Shown here: piece by piece, positions 1 through 8,511 of the stretch | Position numbering within the stretch: position 1 is the first letter of the stretch | Layout: each line of letters opens with the position of its first letter | Source: Nitrospirota bacterium | GTDB taxonomy: Bacteria; Nitrospirota; Thermodesulfovibrionia; Thermodesulfovibrionales; JdFR-85 | Assembly: GCA_015492645.1 (NCBI GenBank) | Contig: WGER01000054.1 | Coordinates: forward strand, 1-35,809 | Direction: 5' to 3' | DNA: 35,809 bases | Notes under the pieces: generated by a model | Seen by the model: only the letters and a program-made list of their open reading frames with translations | The model's database searches: none | What the model was told of the DNA's origin: nothing | Translations under genes and position numbers: made by a program

Positions 1-2
1 CC

Positions 3-317
3 CTTCTGGGACATCCGAAGGTCTGTCCCCACAAAAGACCCATACCTCCTGGCAGATGCTGCATGAAGGCATTGAAACACCCTAAGAGCATAGTCTCAAG
101 CCTTGCCGAGATGGAAGGAGGAGAAAAGGTGACGGTTGCCTATCTTGTTACTAAGGACAACAGGAAACTCCAGAAACTCATGTCAATGGGAATTCTGCCA
201 GGAGTAAAGATAGACATTATTCAGACATTCCCATCCTATGTCTTCAGGATCGGACACTCTGTGGTAGCGGTGGACAGAGAGATGGCAGAGGATGTGTTCG
301 TGAGAAGGATAAAGTGA
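3..317 (+). CDS. DtxR-family iron-dependent repressor, C-terminal part with FeoA domain (5' partial)
   Basis: The frame is open to the left window edge, so this is the tail of a longer gene; the ATG at 63 is internal. Upstream of that ATG the frame reads GHPKVCPHKRPIPPG then CC. This Cys/His block is typical of the metal-binding region joining the dimerisation domain of DtxR/MntR-type repressors to a C-terminal FeoA (SH3-like) domain. The FeoA part follows: the glycine-rich LMSMGILPG turn, PSYVFRIG, then VVAVDREMA and VFVRR at the end. Known family role: binds DNA when loaded with Fe(II) or Mn(II) and represses metal uptake genes. If only the part after the ATG were made it would be a stand-alone FeoA of 84 residues, which is less likely given the upstream motif. 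The winged-helix DNA-binding domain lies outside the window. Confidence 0.8.
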   Translation, partial: LLGHPKVCPHKRPIPPGRCCMKALKHPKSIVSSLAEMEGGEKVTVAYLVTKDNRKLQKLMSMGILPGVKIDIIQTFPSYVFRIGHSVVAVDREMAEDVFVRRIK

Positions 318-392
318 GAGCAACTTAATATTTGATGTGGCCTGAAAGAGCCCTTCATATTTTCTTCACAATAATTGGTTATCTTAGAATAA

Positions 393-1562
393 ATGAAAAT
401 CTTTACCATACCCATATTGATTCTGTTTCTCCTTCCGACGACTGTCAGTGGAAATGAATGGTCTCTTACAATCATTTACACAGGAGATATAGAGGGAGAA
501 CTTGAACCATGTGGTTGTTCACCAAAAACTGACTTCGGTGGCATAGCAAGGATATCTGGTTATATAAATGAAAACAGGGAAACTCTAATTCCTTATATAA
601 TTGTAGATGCAGGTAATTTTTCTGGAGAAGATACACCGCAGGGTAGATTGAAGACCGAGGCAATTTTGAAGGCATTCAGCATAATGAACTATGATGCGGT
701 GGCCTTACTTGAAAGAGAAAAGGCCTTCTCACACCAGTTTCTTTCTCCTGTGATTGAGAGATATAAAATTCCTGCACTCTCAGAACTGCCTTCTTATAAG
801 AAGTCCATTCTTTTAAGACGTGGCGGGGTTGATATTAATATTAGTGTAGATCAAGAAGATTATAAAAGGGGTAGATTAAATATTTTACTCACTGATCGTC
901 CTGTTGCCGAGGTTAGACCCCTTGAAGGATGGGATATTGTCATAGTCTCTTCAGGTGAAATACTTGAAGAACCGGTCAGGGCAAAGGGGAAGGTTATTGT
1001 GTCAGGTTATCCAAAGGGAAAGAGACTGGGGATACTATCGGTAAGATGGGATAATAAGAAAGAGCAGATGGAATACTATCATGAATGGAAGATTCTTGGA
1101 GAGGATGTGAAGGAGGACCCGGAGGTCCGTAAAATCATAGATGAGTATAATTCCAGAGTTGGTAGACTTTCAAGCAGTAATGTAATGCCAGTAGAAGAGG
1201 GCTCTTATGTGGGACTTTCCAGATGTGCAGAATGTCATCAACCATTTCTTGAGAGTTGGAAAAAGACTGATCATGCTAATGCCTTTATTTCCCTTTTGAG
1301 GAAAGGAAAGGAAAAGGACCCAGAATGTCTGAGTTGTCATACCGTGGGGTTTGGTAAAAAAGACGGTTTTATCAATATGGAAATCACACCCCATCTTGCC
1401 AATGTCCAGTGTGAGGCATGTCATGGGCCTGGTAATGAGCACATACAGGACTATTCAGAACCAATGATTCCTATAACAAAGGATACCTGTATGAAATGTC
1501 ATACATCTCAAAACAGCCCTGATTTCAATTACAGGGAATATCTGAAAAGGATCAAACACTAA
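393..1562 (+). CDS. Exported tetraheme cytochrome c (c554-like) with degenerate 5'-nucleotidase-like N-terminus
   Basis: 389 residues. A signal peptide (about 1-20, ending in VSG) sends it to the periplasm. Residues 25-230 resemble the N-terminal metallophosphatase domain of UshA-type 5'-nucleotidases (start YTGDIEGELEPCGC, later DAGNFSG), but the usual metal ligands (NDxHG, DAGD) are altered, so hydrolysis is doubtful. Residues 275-375 carry four CXXCH heme c motifs: CAECH 278-282, CLSCH 312-316, CEACH 340-344 and CMKCH 366-370. Nearby histidines (294, 350) could be axial ligands. This spacing resembles the cytochrome c554/NrfA-like multiheme group, hence an electron-transfer protein; the partner is unknown. 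It is followed 16 nt later by a DsbA-like gene, fitting periplasmic Cys chemistry. The gene is visibly richer in A+T than pyrC-leuS. No good Shine-Dalgarno precedes the ATG. Confidence 0.82.
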   Translation: MKIFTIPILILFLLPTTVSGNEWSLTIIYTGDIEGELEPCGCSPKTDFGGIARISGYINENRETLIPYIIVDAGNFSGEDTPQGRLKTEAILKAFSIMNYDAVALLEREKAFSHQFLSPVIERYKIPALSELPSYKKSILLRRGGVDINISVDQEDYKRGRLNILLTDRPVAEVRPLEGWDIVIVSSGEILEEPVRAKGKVIVSGYPKGKRLGILSVRWDNKKEQMEYYHEWKILGEDVKEDPEVRKIIDEYNSRVGRLSSSNVMPVEEGSYVGLSRCAECHQPFLESWKKTDHANAFISLLRKGKEKDPECLSCHTVGFGKKDGFINMEITPHLANVQCEACHGPGNEHIQDYSEPMIPITKDTCMKCHTSQNSPDFNYREYLKRIKH

Positions 1563-1578
1563 AACTGAGGAGGTTTAA

Positions 1579-2214
1579 ATGATTCTTAAAAGAATATCTC
1601 TGTTGCTGGCGCTGCTTGTGTTGATGGCATGGCCCGTACAGGCAGAACAGCCACCCTCAATACAGGGTGTTTATACCAGACTGCCATGGCCTGAATTCAA
1701 GTTTGATGGTGAAACAGTTGAAGTGATTGAATTCCTGAGTTTTTACTGTTATAGTTGTTATGCCTTTGAGAGATCAATTCCAATCATCAAAGGGAATTTT
1801 CCCAAGAAAATCCGCTGGAAGACCATCCCCATATATTGGGGTAAAGGCTCTTCAAAACCTGGAGAGGCATACCTTTTGGCAGAAGAACTTGGCAAAGGGG
1901 AAGAGATGAAGAAGGCCATTTTCAAGGCCCATTTTGTTGAAAAAAGGGATATCGGCAATATGGATGTCCTTGAGAGTATAGCCAGGGAGATCGGGCTTGG
2001 TAAGGAATTTGGACAGAGACTGAGGGCTGGTGATAAGGCGGATGAAGCACAGGAAGCGCTGAAGATGGCTGGCATGTACAGGGTGGAGGAGACACCTACT
2101 ATAGTGATTGCAGGCAATATAATGACAAATCCCCATCCCTTCAACCATAACATGGATGCCTTCAGGCAAAATATCATAATGATTTTAACAGGTATTTTAC
2201 AACCAGATAAATAA
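1579..2214 (+). CDS. DsbA-like periplasmic thiol:disulfide oxidoreductase
   Basis: 211 residues with a signal peptide (1-22, ending VQA). The thioredoxin fold starts at VEVIEFLSFYCYSC, giving a CYSC active site at Cys57/Cys60, and the cis-proline loop near the C-terminus reads EETPTIVI. The helical insertion between them is of DsbA size. Known role of the family: oxidises (or reduces) cysteines of exported proteins. Sitting just after a CXXCH cytochrome it may keep heme-binding cysteines in the right state, which is inference. A strong ribosome binding site (GAGGAGG) lies 6 nt before the ATG, so the start is secure. DsbA versus DsbG/DsbC-like activity cannot be settled from sequence. Confidence 0.88.
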   Translation: MILKRISLLLALLVLMAWPVQAEQPPSIQGVYTRLPWPEFKFDGETVEVIEFLSFYCYSCYAFERSIPIIKGNFPKKIRWKTIPIYWGKGSSKPGEAYLLAEELGKGEEMKKAIFKAHFVEKRDIGNMDVLESIAREIGLGKEFGQRLRAGDKADEAQEALKMAGMYRVEETPTIVIAGNIMTNPHPFNHNMDAFRQNIIMILTGILQPDK

Positions 2215-2288
2215 GACCTGTATTTGTCTTGAGGGTAAATGCATGAAGTTTGGATATAATTCTGCATTATTTCTTCACACTTCTCATG

Positions 2289-2294
2289 TATAAT
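2289..2294 (+). promoter_or_regulatory. Candidate -10 box for the SHOCT gene
   Basis: TATAAT 25 nt before the ATG at 2319. A transcript starting near 2301 would carry the GAGGAGG ribosome binding site (about 2309-2315), so this gene has a normal leader. A second TATAAT at 2255-2260 is also possible. No clear -35 box was found for either. Confidence 0.45.
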
Positions 2295-2318
2295 AGGACT
2301 TAAAACAAGAGGAGGTAT

Positions 2319-2657
2319 ATGATGAAAAGGATTTTTCCTGGATTAATAACTGTGCTGACTCTGTATTCAGAATCCTTTGCCCAGGGCTATGGAGGATGGG
2401 GTATGGGGCCTGGTATGATGGGCTGGGGTATGGGCTATGGCATGGGATGGTTGTGGACTATTCTAATGATAGCCTTCTGGATAGCCATAATAGTAGGGAT
2501 TGTCCTTCTGATCAGGTGGCTTATTCTATCCACAAGGACGCAACCACATACAGGCAGACATGAAGAATCTGCCCTTGAGATACTGAAAAAGAGGTATGCC
2601 CGTGGCGAGATAGACAGGGAGGAGTTTGAGCAGAGAAAGAAGGATCTCCTGGCATAA
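2319..2657 (+). CDS. Small membrane protein with Met/Gly/Trp-rich segment and C-terminal SHOCT domain
   Basis: 112 residues. An N-terminal signal-like segment (1-22, ending SFAQ) is followed by a low-complexity stretch of glycine, methionine and tryptophan (residues 23-44, repeats of GMG/GWG). Then comes one strong membrane helix (about 45-70) and a cytoplasmic SHOCT domain (ALEILKKRYARGEIDREEFE). SHOCT domains are short helical oligomerisation modules found at the ends of many unrelated membrane proteins. The methionine-rich part could bind soft metals such as copper, which is inference only. Similar proteins often sit near metal-efflux genes, and a MerT-like remnant follows here. Start supported by GGAGG 4-8 nt upstream; ATG at 2322 is equally possible. 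Confidence 0.75.
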   Translation: MMKRIFPGLITVLTLYSESFAQGYGGWGMGPGMMGWGMGYGMGWLWTILMIAFWIAIIVGIVLLIRWLILSTRTQPHTGRHEESALEILKKRYARGEIDREEFEQRKKDLLA

Positions 2658-2726
2658 TGTCTTAATGACTCCTATCCATAAAACCCCACAAATATTCACC
2701 TCCTGAGATCTCCTGCCTGTTGTTAA

Positions 2727-3041
2727 GGTTCAAAAAAGATTACTGTCAAGTTTTTAGAACCTGTAACCATTCTGGCTGCCTCCTGTTGTATTGGGCCGTA
2801 CAGGGTCCTTTTCTGTATCCCTGCAGGTTTTCTGGAAAAACTCTATGTTTTTGAAAATATCGCCTTTGCCTTTTAGGTGCTGCCTTTCTGGGGCTTGGCT
2901 ATCCATTCGTAAATCTATATATCAGAAAAACCTTCTGTAGTTGTGCTGAGGAACAGAAATCGTAAGATTGCAAGGGTAATATTCTGGATAGGGCTTGTTG
3001 CGATCATCTTTTCCCTGACATTCAGGGCGGTGATTTTCTGA
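2727..3041 (+). pseudogene. Frameshifted remnant of a MerT-like mercuric ion transporter
   Basis: No intact gene lies between 2658 and 3141, but three overlapping frames read in order give a MerT-like protein. Part one (2727-2873) contains VTILAASCCIGP, matching the first MerT helix with its paired cysteines, then stops at TAG 2874. Part two (2873-2962) reads GAAFLGLGYPFVNLYIRK then FCSCAEE, matching helix two and the cytoplasmic cysteine loop, and stops at TAA 2963. Part three (about 2941-3038) reads RKIARVIFWIGLVAIIFS, matching the last helix, and stops at TGA 3039. Two frame changes are therefore needed and no start with a ribosome binding site is seen, so I call it a decayed gene. MerT normally carries Hg(II) from MerP to the cytoplasmic reductase. 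Assembly error is a lesser alternative. Confidence 0.6.
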
Positions 3042-3126
3042 GAAACTCATTTTTAATTTGGAATTCCCTGTGGTCTTGCCACGGGGTGGTTCATTGGAGG
3101 CTTACAGAACGGGTTTTTCTATTTTC

Positions 3127-3135
3127 TGATATAAT
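3127..3135 (+). promoter_or_regulatory. Extended -10 promoter, leaderless start of the flavoprotein gene
   Basis: TGATATAAT, a perfect extended -10 (TG-n-TATAAT). The ATG at 3142 begins 6 nt after the box, which is where transcription would start, and no Shine-Dalgarno precedes it. Confidence 0.6.
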
Positions 3136-3141
3136 AAGAGC

Positions 3142-4326
3142 ATGAGATGTGTGATCATTGGTAATGGTGTTGCAGGTATAACCGCAGCAGAAGAGATAAG
3201 GAAAGGAGATCCTTCATCTGAGATAGTTGTGATTACCAAAGAGCCCTACCACTTTTACAGCAGGATAATGCTGATCAACTTTCTTGCTGGTGAGATTAAT
3301 GAGGATGCCCTCTACCTTAAACCCGAAAAGTGGTACGAGGAGAATTCAATAAGGGTGCTGCTTGGAAAAAGGGTAGATTCTCTGGATCTCGAAGAAAAAG
3401 GGGTTACACTTGCAGACGGCAGGAGGGTCGGTTTTGACAGACTCCTTATCGCTACTGGTGGCAGGTCCTTTGTACCTCCGATTAAAGGAGTGGAAAAGGA
3501 GGGTGTCTTCACACTCAGGAGTCTTGATGATGCGAAGGCGATTATTAAATACGTGGATCAGGGCAATATAAATCTGATACTTATAGGTGGGGGTGTGCTG
3601 GGTCTTGAGGCAGGCAATGCACTGAGGAAAAGGGGTTGTAATGTAACAGTAGTTGAGTTCTTCCCGAGACTTCTGCCGAGACAGATGGACCCTGAAGGGG
3701 CAGAACTCCTTAAAAACCAGATGGAGGGTATGGGGTTCCGGTTCTTTCTCGGTGTAAGGTCAAAGGAGGTTATAGGTAGAAAGGCTGTGGAAGGTCTTTT
3801 ACTCGAGGACGGCAGAAAGGTCGTTGGTGACATTGTGATAGTATCTGCTGGTATAAGACCAGATCTGGAACTGGCAAAGGGGGCAGGACTTCAGACTGAT
3901 AAGGGTATTGTTGTTAATGATAAGATGGAGACCTCTCATAAGGATGTCTATGCCGCAGGTGATGTTGCTGAGTTTAACGGAAGAATATACGGAATCTGGC
4001 CTGCGGCAGAGGAACAGGGAAGCGTGGCGGGCATAAATATGGCAGGTGGAGATGCTGTTTATACGGGTACAATTCCTTCAAATGTTTTGAAGGTGGCAGG
4101 GATTGATCTGATGGCAATCGGAGAGATTGACCCTGAGGACAGATATGATGTTGTGAGGATAGAGGATAGGGAGAGTTTTCTGTACAAAAAACTGGTCTTC
4201 CATGAAGACAGATTGATAGGCGCGATATTATATGGTGACCTCAAAGAGAGGAACACCCTGCTGAAGGCCATGATGGAGGGTTGGAGCAAGGGGAGAATCT
4301 CATCCGAACTCAAATGGATAAAGTAG
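3142..4326 (+). CDS. FAD-dependent pyridine nucleotide oxidoreductase (NADH:rubredoxin / nitrite reductase NirB-like type)
   Basis: 394 residues. The N-terminus begins at once with the FAD-binding Rossmann motif IIGNGVAGITAAE. A second Rossmann motif (LILIGGGVLGLEAG, near residue 150) binds NAD(P)H, and YAAGDVAE (near 281) is the flavin-contacting motif of the class. No redox-active CXXXXC pair is seen near the N-terminus, so it is not a disulfide reductase such as lipoamide dehydrogenase. The nearest families are NADH:rubredoxin reductases and the N-terminal part of NirB, which pass electrons from NAD(P)H to small iron-sulfur proteins. No rubredoxin or nitrite reductase gene is in the window, so the acceptor is unknown. 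The start is set by the FAD motif and an extended -10 box 6 nt upstream. Confidence 0.85.
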   Translation: MRCVIIGNGVAGITAAEEIRKGDPSSEIVVITKEPYHFYSRIMLINFLAGEINEDALYLKPEKWYEENSIRVLLGKRVDSLDLEEKGVTLADGRRVGFDRLLIATGGRSFVPPIKGVEKEGVFTLRSLDDAKAIIKYVDQGNINLILIGGGVLGLEAGNALRKRGCNVTVVEFFPRLLPRQMDPEGAELLKNQMEGMGFRFFLGVRSKEVIGRKAVEGLLLEDGRKVVGDIVIVSAGIRPDLELAKGAGLQTDKGIVVNDKMETSHKDVYAAGDVAEFNGRIYGIWPAAEEQGSVAGINMAGGDAVYTGTIPSNVLKVAGIDLMAIGEIDPEDRYDVVRIEDRESFLYKKLVFHEDRLIGAILYGDLKERNTLLKAMMEGWSKGRISSELKWIK

Positions 4327-4481
4327 ATCAGCGAAAGATCGAGAGCAATCTGGGTCAGATCAAAAACCTCTTAGTTTTTTGTGGCCGTCACTGCTGTCAT
4401 AAAACCTGCAATAATGAATACAGGTGTGTCGAAGAAACATAAGAGGGACATTGTGTCCAGCACTGTCTCCTTCAATCCTTT

Positions 4482-4594
4482 TTCACCCAATAGGTGAACA
4501 AGGGTTGGAACTGTATAAATTCTGTCGCATCGAAAATCAAAGATTTTCGGAGATCCCCCCATTTTGAGATCGTATTTCTAAGGGCAAATCTGGG
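4482..4594 (+). repeat. Intergenic palindromic repeat, copy A
   Basis: The 321-nt gap between 4326 and 4648 holds no convincing gene. It holds a near-palindrome TTCACCCAATAGGTGAA (4482-4498), a perfect hairpin CGAAAATC-AAA-GATTTTCG (4531-4549), and the block CTAAGGGCAAATCTGGG (4578-4594). The first and last elements recur in the same order at 15934-16057 (copy B), and a diverged form of the last part occurs near 33400 (copy C). The copy ends 53 nt before pyrC. Confidence 0.55.
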
Positions 4595-4632
4595 TCTAAT
4601 GTGGTTTGTTGTCATCAGAAAGGCACTTTTAA

Positions 4633-4638
4633 TATAAT
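4633..4638 (+). promoter_or_regulatory. -10 box for pyrC-leuS, likely leaderless
   Basis: TATAAT with 9 nt between it and the ATG at 4648. No Shine-Dalgarno lies between box and start codon, so the transcript probably begins at or within a few bases of the start codon. Confidence 0.5.
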
Positions 4639-4647
4639 TGAATTCTG

Positions 4648-5970
4648 ATGGAAAGGGTCTTGCTGAAGGGTGGTCACATAGTAGATCCCTTCAATGGCTG
4701 GGATGGCCCCGGTGACATCCTGATTGAAGATGGGACAATCAGAGAGGTAAAAATACACGCAAGGGGTGACTCTCTTGAAGGTATCAGGTTAGAGGGTTGT
4801 GAAGTCTACGACCTGAGAGGTCTCCATGTGCTGCCAGGGCTTGTGGATATGCATGTCCACCTGAGGGAACCCGGGTTTGAGTACAAGGAGACTATCAGGA
4901 CCGGGACCCGGGCTGCTGTGAAGGGGGGGATTACCTCTGTATGCTGCATGCCCAACACCTCTCCTGTTAACGACAATGACACAGTGACCAGATACATACT
5001 CCAGAAGGCGATCCTCGAGGGTTCCTGCGATGTATACCCCATAGGAGCTATAACGAAGGGGCAGGAAGGTGAAGAACTGGCCGAGATGGGCCTTATGTAC
5101 GAGGCCGGTTGCGTGGCCTTCTCTGATGATGGAAGACCTGTGATGAACAGTTTGTTGATGAGGAGGGCATTGGAGTACTCCAAGAGATTCGGTAAACCTG
5201 TGATATCTCATGCAGAGGACATCAACCTCTCAGCAGGGGGTCTGATGAACGAGGGGACCCTCAGTCTGAGACTGGGGTTGAGGGGTATACCTGCTGAGTC
5301 AGAGGTGATAATGATAAAGAGAGACATCGAACTGGCAGCCCTCACAGGGGGAAGGCTCCACATAGCCCATGTCTCTACAGAGGGGGGTGTTAAGGCGATC
5401 AGAGAGGCGAAGAGGGCCGGCATTCAGGTGACAGCAGAGACCTGCCCCCATTACTTTCTGCTGACAGAGGAGTCTGTGGAGGGTTACAACACGAATGCGA
5501 AGGTAAACCCTCCCTTACGAACAGAGAGAGACCTTATGGCGATCAGGGAGGCCCTCGCAGACGGCACTATTGATGTGATAGCCTCTGATCATGCCCCCCA
5601 TCACAGGGACGAAAAGAACTGTGAGTTTGAACTGGCGGCACCTGGTATCTCAGGACTGGAGACATTACTGCCCCTGTCACTTCAACTCTTCCATCAGGGT
5701 GTATTGAGTCTCTCTGAAATAGTTAAAAAACTCGCCACAAATCCGTCTGAGATACTCTCTCTCAGAAAGGGCACCCTCGGCATAGGGGCCCAGGCAGACA
5801 TTACTATTGTGGACATTAATCTGGAACAGACCATAAAGGCTGAAGCATTCCTGTCAAAGGGTAAAAATACCCCCTTTGATGGCTGGACAGTGAATGGTGC
5901 TGTAGTTGAGACATTTTTCAGGGGCAGACCCCTGTTTGGAGGCCTTAGAGACAGGCTCACCAGGACCTGA
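4648..5970 (+). CDS. pyrC: Dihydroorotase (class I)
   Basis: 440 residues, usual length for class I dihydroorotases. Catalyses the reversible cyclisation of N-carbamoyl-aspartate to dihydroorotate, step three of pyrimidine synthesis, in the cytoplasm. Amidohydrolase signatures are in place: the HxH metal motif in GLVDMHVHLREPG (about residues 64-76), SHAED, HIAHVST and the catalytic SDHAPHH near residue 314. The C-terminal composite beta domain (GTLGIGAQADITIVD) is typical. It is the first gene of a two-gene unit with leuS (18-nt gap). No pyrB or other pyrimidine genes are in the window, although pyrB often precedes pyrC elsewhere. The start is supported by the leaderless -10 box and by the family N-terminus (LLKGGHIVDP). 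Confidence 0.93.
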   Translation: MERVLLKGGHIVDPFNGWDGPGDILIEDGTIREVKIHARGDSLEGIRLEGCEVYDLRGLHVLPGLVDMHVHLREPGFEYKETIRTGTRAAVKGGITSVCCMPNTSPVNDNDTVTRYILQKAILEGSCDVYPIGAITKGQEGEELAEMGLMYEAGCVAFSDDGRPVMNSLLMRRALEYSKRFGKPVISHAEDINLSAGGLMNEGTLSLRLGLRGIPAESEVIMIKRDIELAALTGGRLHIAHVSTEGGVKAIREAKRAGIQVTAETCPHYFLLTEESVEGYNTNAKVNPPLRTERDLMAIREALADGTIDVIASDHAPHHRDEKNCEFELAAPGISGLETLLPLSLQLFHQGVLSLSEIVKKLATNPSEILSLRKGTLGIGAQADITIVDINLEQTIKAEAFLSKGKNTPFDGWTVNGAVVETFFRGRPLFGGLRDRLTRT

Positions 5971-5988
5971 TTCAGAAGGGAGGTCAGA

Positions 5989-8511
5989 GTGAAAGAGAGA
6001 TACAATCCCCAGCAGGTCGAACAGAAGTGGCAGAGATACTGGCAGGAGAGGGACCTCTTTAAGACAGAGGAGGATCCCTCAAGACCAAAATTCTACTGCC
6101 TGGAGATGTTCCCATATCCATCGGGCAGGATACACATGGGTCATGTAAGAAACTATGCGATCGGTGATGTGATTGCCCATTTCATGAGGATGAACGGTTA
6201 CTCTGTGCTCCATCCGATGGGCTGGGACGCCTTTGGACTGCCGGCAGAAAATGCTGCTATTGAACATGGGGTGCATCCAAAGAAGTGGACCTATGACAAC
6301 ATCGCCTACATGAAGTCTCAACTGAAAAGGATGGGCTTCTCCTATGACTGGAACCGGGAGATAGCCACCTGTCATCCCGAGTACTATAGATGGAATCAGT
6401 GGTTCTTTATCAAACTCTATGAGAGGGGACTTGTCTACAGAAAGGAGTCATTTGTAAACTGGTGCCCCAGTTGTTCAACTGTGCTTGCCAACGAGCAGGT
6501 GATTGATGGTGCCTGCTGGAGGTGCGATTCTGAAGTGACACAGAGGCAACTGCCCCAGTGGTTCTTCAGGATAACCGCCTATGCTGAGGAACTCCTTGAG
6601 GCACTGGACGAACTGAGAGGGGGATGGCCTGAGCATGTCCTTGCGATGCAGGAGAACTGGATCGGAAGGAGCGAGGGGGTTGAGTTGGACTTCCCTGTGG
6701 AGGGCTCTGAGGAAAGTATCAGGATATTCACCACCAGGGCGGATACTATCTTTGGCGCCACCTTTGTCTGTCTCGCCCCAAACCATCCACTGGCTGAGGA
6801 ACTCGCAGAGGACCGGGATGGACTTCAGAAGGTGACGGCCCATTATGGGGAGACGGAGGAGAAGATAGGGATATTCACTGGTCGTTACGCCATCAATCCC
6901 CTTAATAACGAGCGGATACCCATATGGGTGGCCAATTTCGTCCTTATGGAATACGGCACAGGTGCGATAATGAGTGTGCCTGCCCATGACCAGAGAGACT
7001 TTGAATTTGCAAAAAGGTACAATCTGCCTATAAAGGTGGTGATAGTGCCTGAGAGTGGGACACTACCTGAACCCCTTCAGGAGGCCTTTGAGGACTATGG
7101 GGTCCTTGTGAATTCAGGTGCCTATACAGGGCTGTCCTCCAGGGAGGCGATAGAAAGGATTGGAAGATGGGCAGAGGAGAGAGGTATCGGTAAAAGGACG
7201 GTTAACTACAGACTGCGGGACTGGGGTATCTCAAGACAGCGATACTGGGGGACCCCCATACCTATCATCTACTGTGATAGGTGCGGGACAGTGCCCGTGC
7301 CAGAGAAGGACCTGCCGGTGCTTCTGCCTGAGAATGTCCGTCTCACAGGCACAGGGTTTTCACCACTTGCAACTGTTGAGGAGTTTGTGAAAACCACCTG
7401 TCCCTCCTGCAATGGCCCTGCCAGGAGGGAAACAGACACCATGGATACATTTGTAGACTCTTCCTGGTACTTTCTCAGGTACTGCACACCCAGGGATGGA
7501 GAGGTCCTTAAACCAGAGGCACTCCGGTACTGGATGCCTGTGGATCAGTACATAGGCGGTGTGGAACATGCGGTGCTACATCTCCTGTATTCCAGGTTCT
7601 TTACGAGGGCCCTCAGGGACATTGGTGTGGTAGAGGTCTCAGAACCTTTCAAGAGGCTCCTCACCCAGGGGATGGTCTGTAAGGAGACGATCAGATGTCC
7701 TGAACACGGGTGGCTCTTCCCAGAGGAGGTTGAAGGTGATCGGTGTAAGAGGTGTGGAAGAGAGGTGAGCAGGGGGAGGACAGAAAAGATGTCAAAGTCA
7801 AAGAAGAATGTGGTCGACCCTGAATATCTCATAAACAGATATGGTGCAGACACAAGCCGCCTCTTCATCCTATTTGCTGCACCGCCTGAGACCGATCTGC
7901 TCTGGTCTGACCAGGGGATAGAGGGATGTCACAGGTTCCTTCACAGGCTCTGGAACTTTGTCGAGACCCACAGGGACTCCCTGTCCATCAAGGTCAGGGA
8001 GTTGGAGGTTCGGGAAGGGGCCGCTCCCCTTTACAGGAAGGTCCACCAGACGATAAAGAAGGTGACAGAGGACATCAGGGAGCGGTATCAGTTTAACACC
8101 GCAGTGGCAGCAATGATGGAGTTGTTCAATGAGATCTCCAACTTCAGTCCAGTTTCAGATGAAGACCGGGCAGTGCTAAGAGAGGCGATAAAGAATCTCA
8201 TAGTGCTTCTTGCCCCCTTCTGTCCCCACATAGCAGAGGAACTCTGGCAGAGGATAGGGGAGGCACCAAGTGTCCTTGAGCAGCCGTGGCCCCGGTGGGA
8301 AGAGGAGTGGGTGAGGGAACCAGAGGTGGAACTGGTTATCCAGGTCAATGGCAAACTGAGGGGTAAGGAGACGGTGCCTGCAGGGTTACCAGAAGAGGAA
8401 CTGAAGGAGAGGGCCCTTTCGAACGAAAATGTCCAGAGGTTTATCTCCGGCAAAGAGATAAAGAAGGTGATAGTGGTCAGGGGCAGGCTCGTCAACATAG
8501 TGGTCAATTAA
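5989..8511 (+). CDS. leuS: Leucyl-tRNA synthetase
   Basis: 840 residues, full length for the bacterial enzyme. Charges tRNA-Leu with leucine using ATP. The class I HIGH motif appears as HMGH (residues 49-52) and KMSKS at 600-604. A CPSC...CWRC zinc-binding insertion lies near residue 160, the CP1 editing domain follows, and a second Cys-rich finger (CPEH...CKRCG) sits just before KMSKS. The C-terminal domain ends with [13 protein letters not shown], the conserved tRNA-contacting module. The start is GTG with GGGAGGT 7-8 nt upstream. It follows pyrC by 18 nt and its stop codon overlaps the convergent hemW stop inside a shared TTAA. Confidence 0.97.
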   Translation: MKERYNPQQVEQKWQRYWQERDLFKTEEDPSRPKFYCLEMFPYPSGRIHMGHVRNYAIGDVIAHFMRMNGYSVLHPMGWDAFGLPAENAAIEHGVHPKKWTYDNIAYMKSQLKRMGFSYDWNREIATCHPEYYRWNQWFFIKLYERGLVYRKESFVNWCPSCSTVLANEQVIDGACWRCDSEVTQRQLPQWFFRITAYAEELLEALDELRGGWPEHVLAMQENWIGRSEGVELDFPVEGSEESIRIFTTRADTIFGATFVCLAPNHPLAEELAEDRDGLQKVTAHYGETEEKIGIFTGRYAINPLNNERIPIWVANFVLMEYGTGAIMSVPAHDQRDFEFAKRYNLPIKVVIVPESGTLPEPLQEAFEDYGVLVNSGAYTGLSSREAIERIGRWAEERGIGKRTVNYRLRDWGISRQRYWGTPIPIIYCDRCGTVPVPEKDLPVLLPENVRLTGTGFSPLATVEEFVKTTCPSCNGPARRETDTMDTFVDSSWYFLRYCTPRDGEVLKPEALRYWMPVDQYIGGVEHAVLHLLYSRFFTRALRDIGVVEVSEPFKRLLTQGMVCKETIRCPEHGWLFPEEVEGDRCKRCGREVSRGRTEKMSKSKKNVVDPEYLINRYGADTSRLFILFAAPPETDLLWSDQGIEGCHRFLHRLWNFVETHRDSLSIKVRELEVREGAAPLYRKVHQTIKKVTEDIRERYQFNTAVAAMMELFNEISNFSPVSDEDRAVLREAIKNLIVLLAPFCPHIAEELWQRIGEAPSVLEQPWPRWEEEWVREPEVELVIQVNGKLRGKETVPAGLPEEELKERALSNENVQRFISGKEIKKVIVVRGRLVNIVVN

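Noticed and set aside
63-317. Stand-alone FeoA gene beginning at ATG 63
   Set aside because: The same frame is open upstream to the window edge and encodes the GHPKVCPHKRPIPPG motif of DtxR-type repressors, so this is the C-terminal part of a longer protein.
4371-4562. 63-codon minus-strand frame in the gap before pyrC
   Set aside because: No ribosome binding site, no recognisable motif, and it overlaps repeat copy A; best read as chance.
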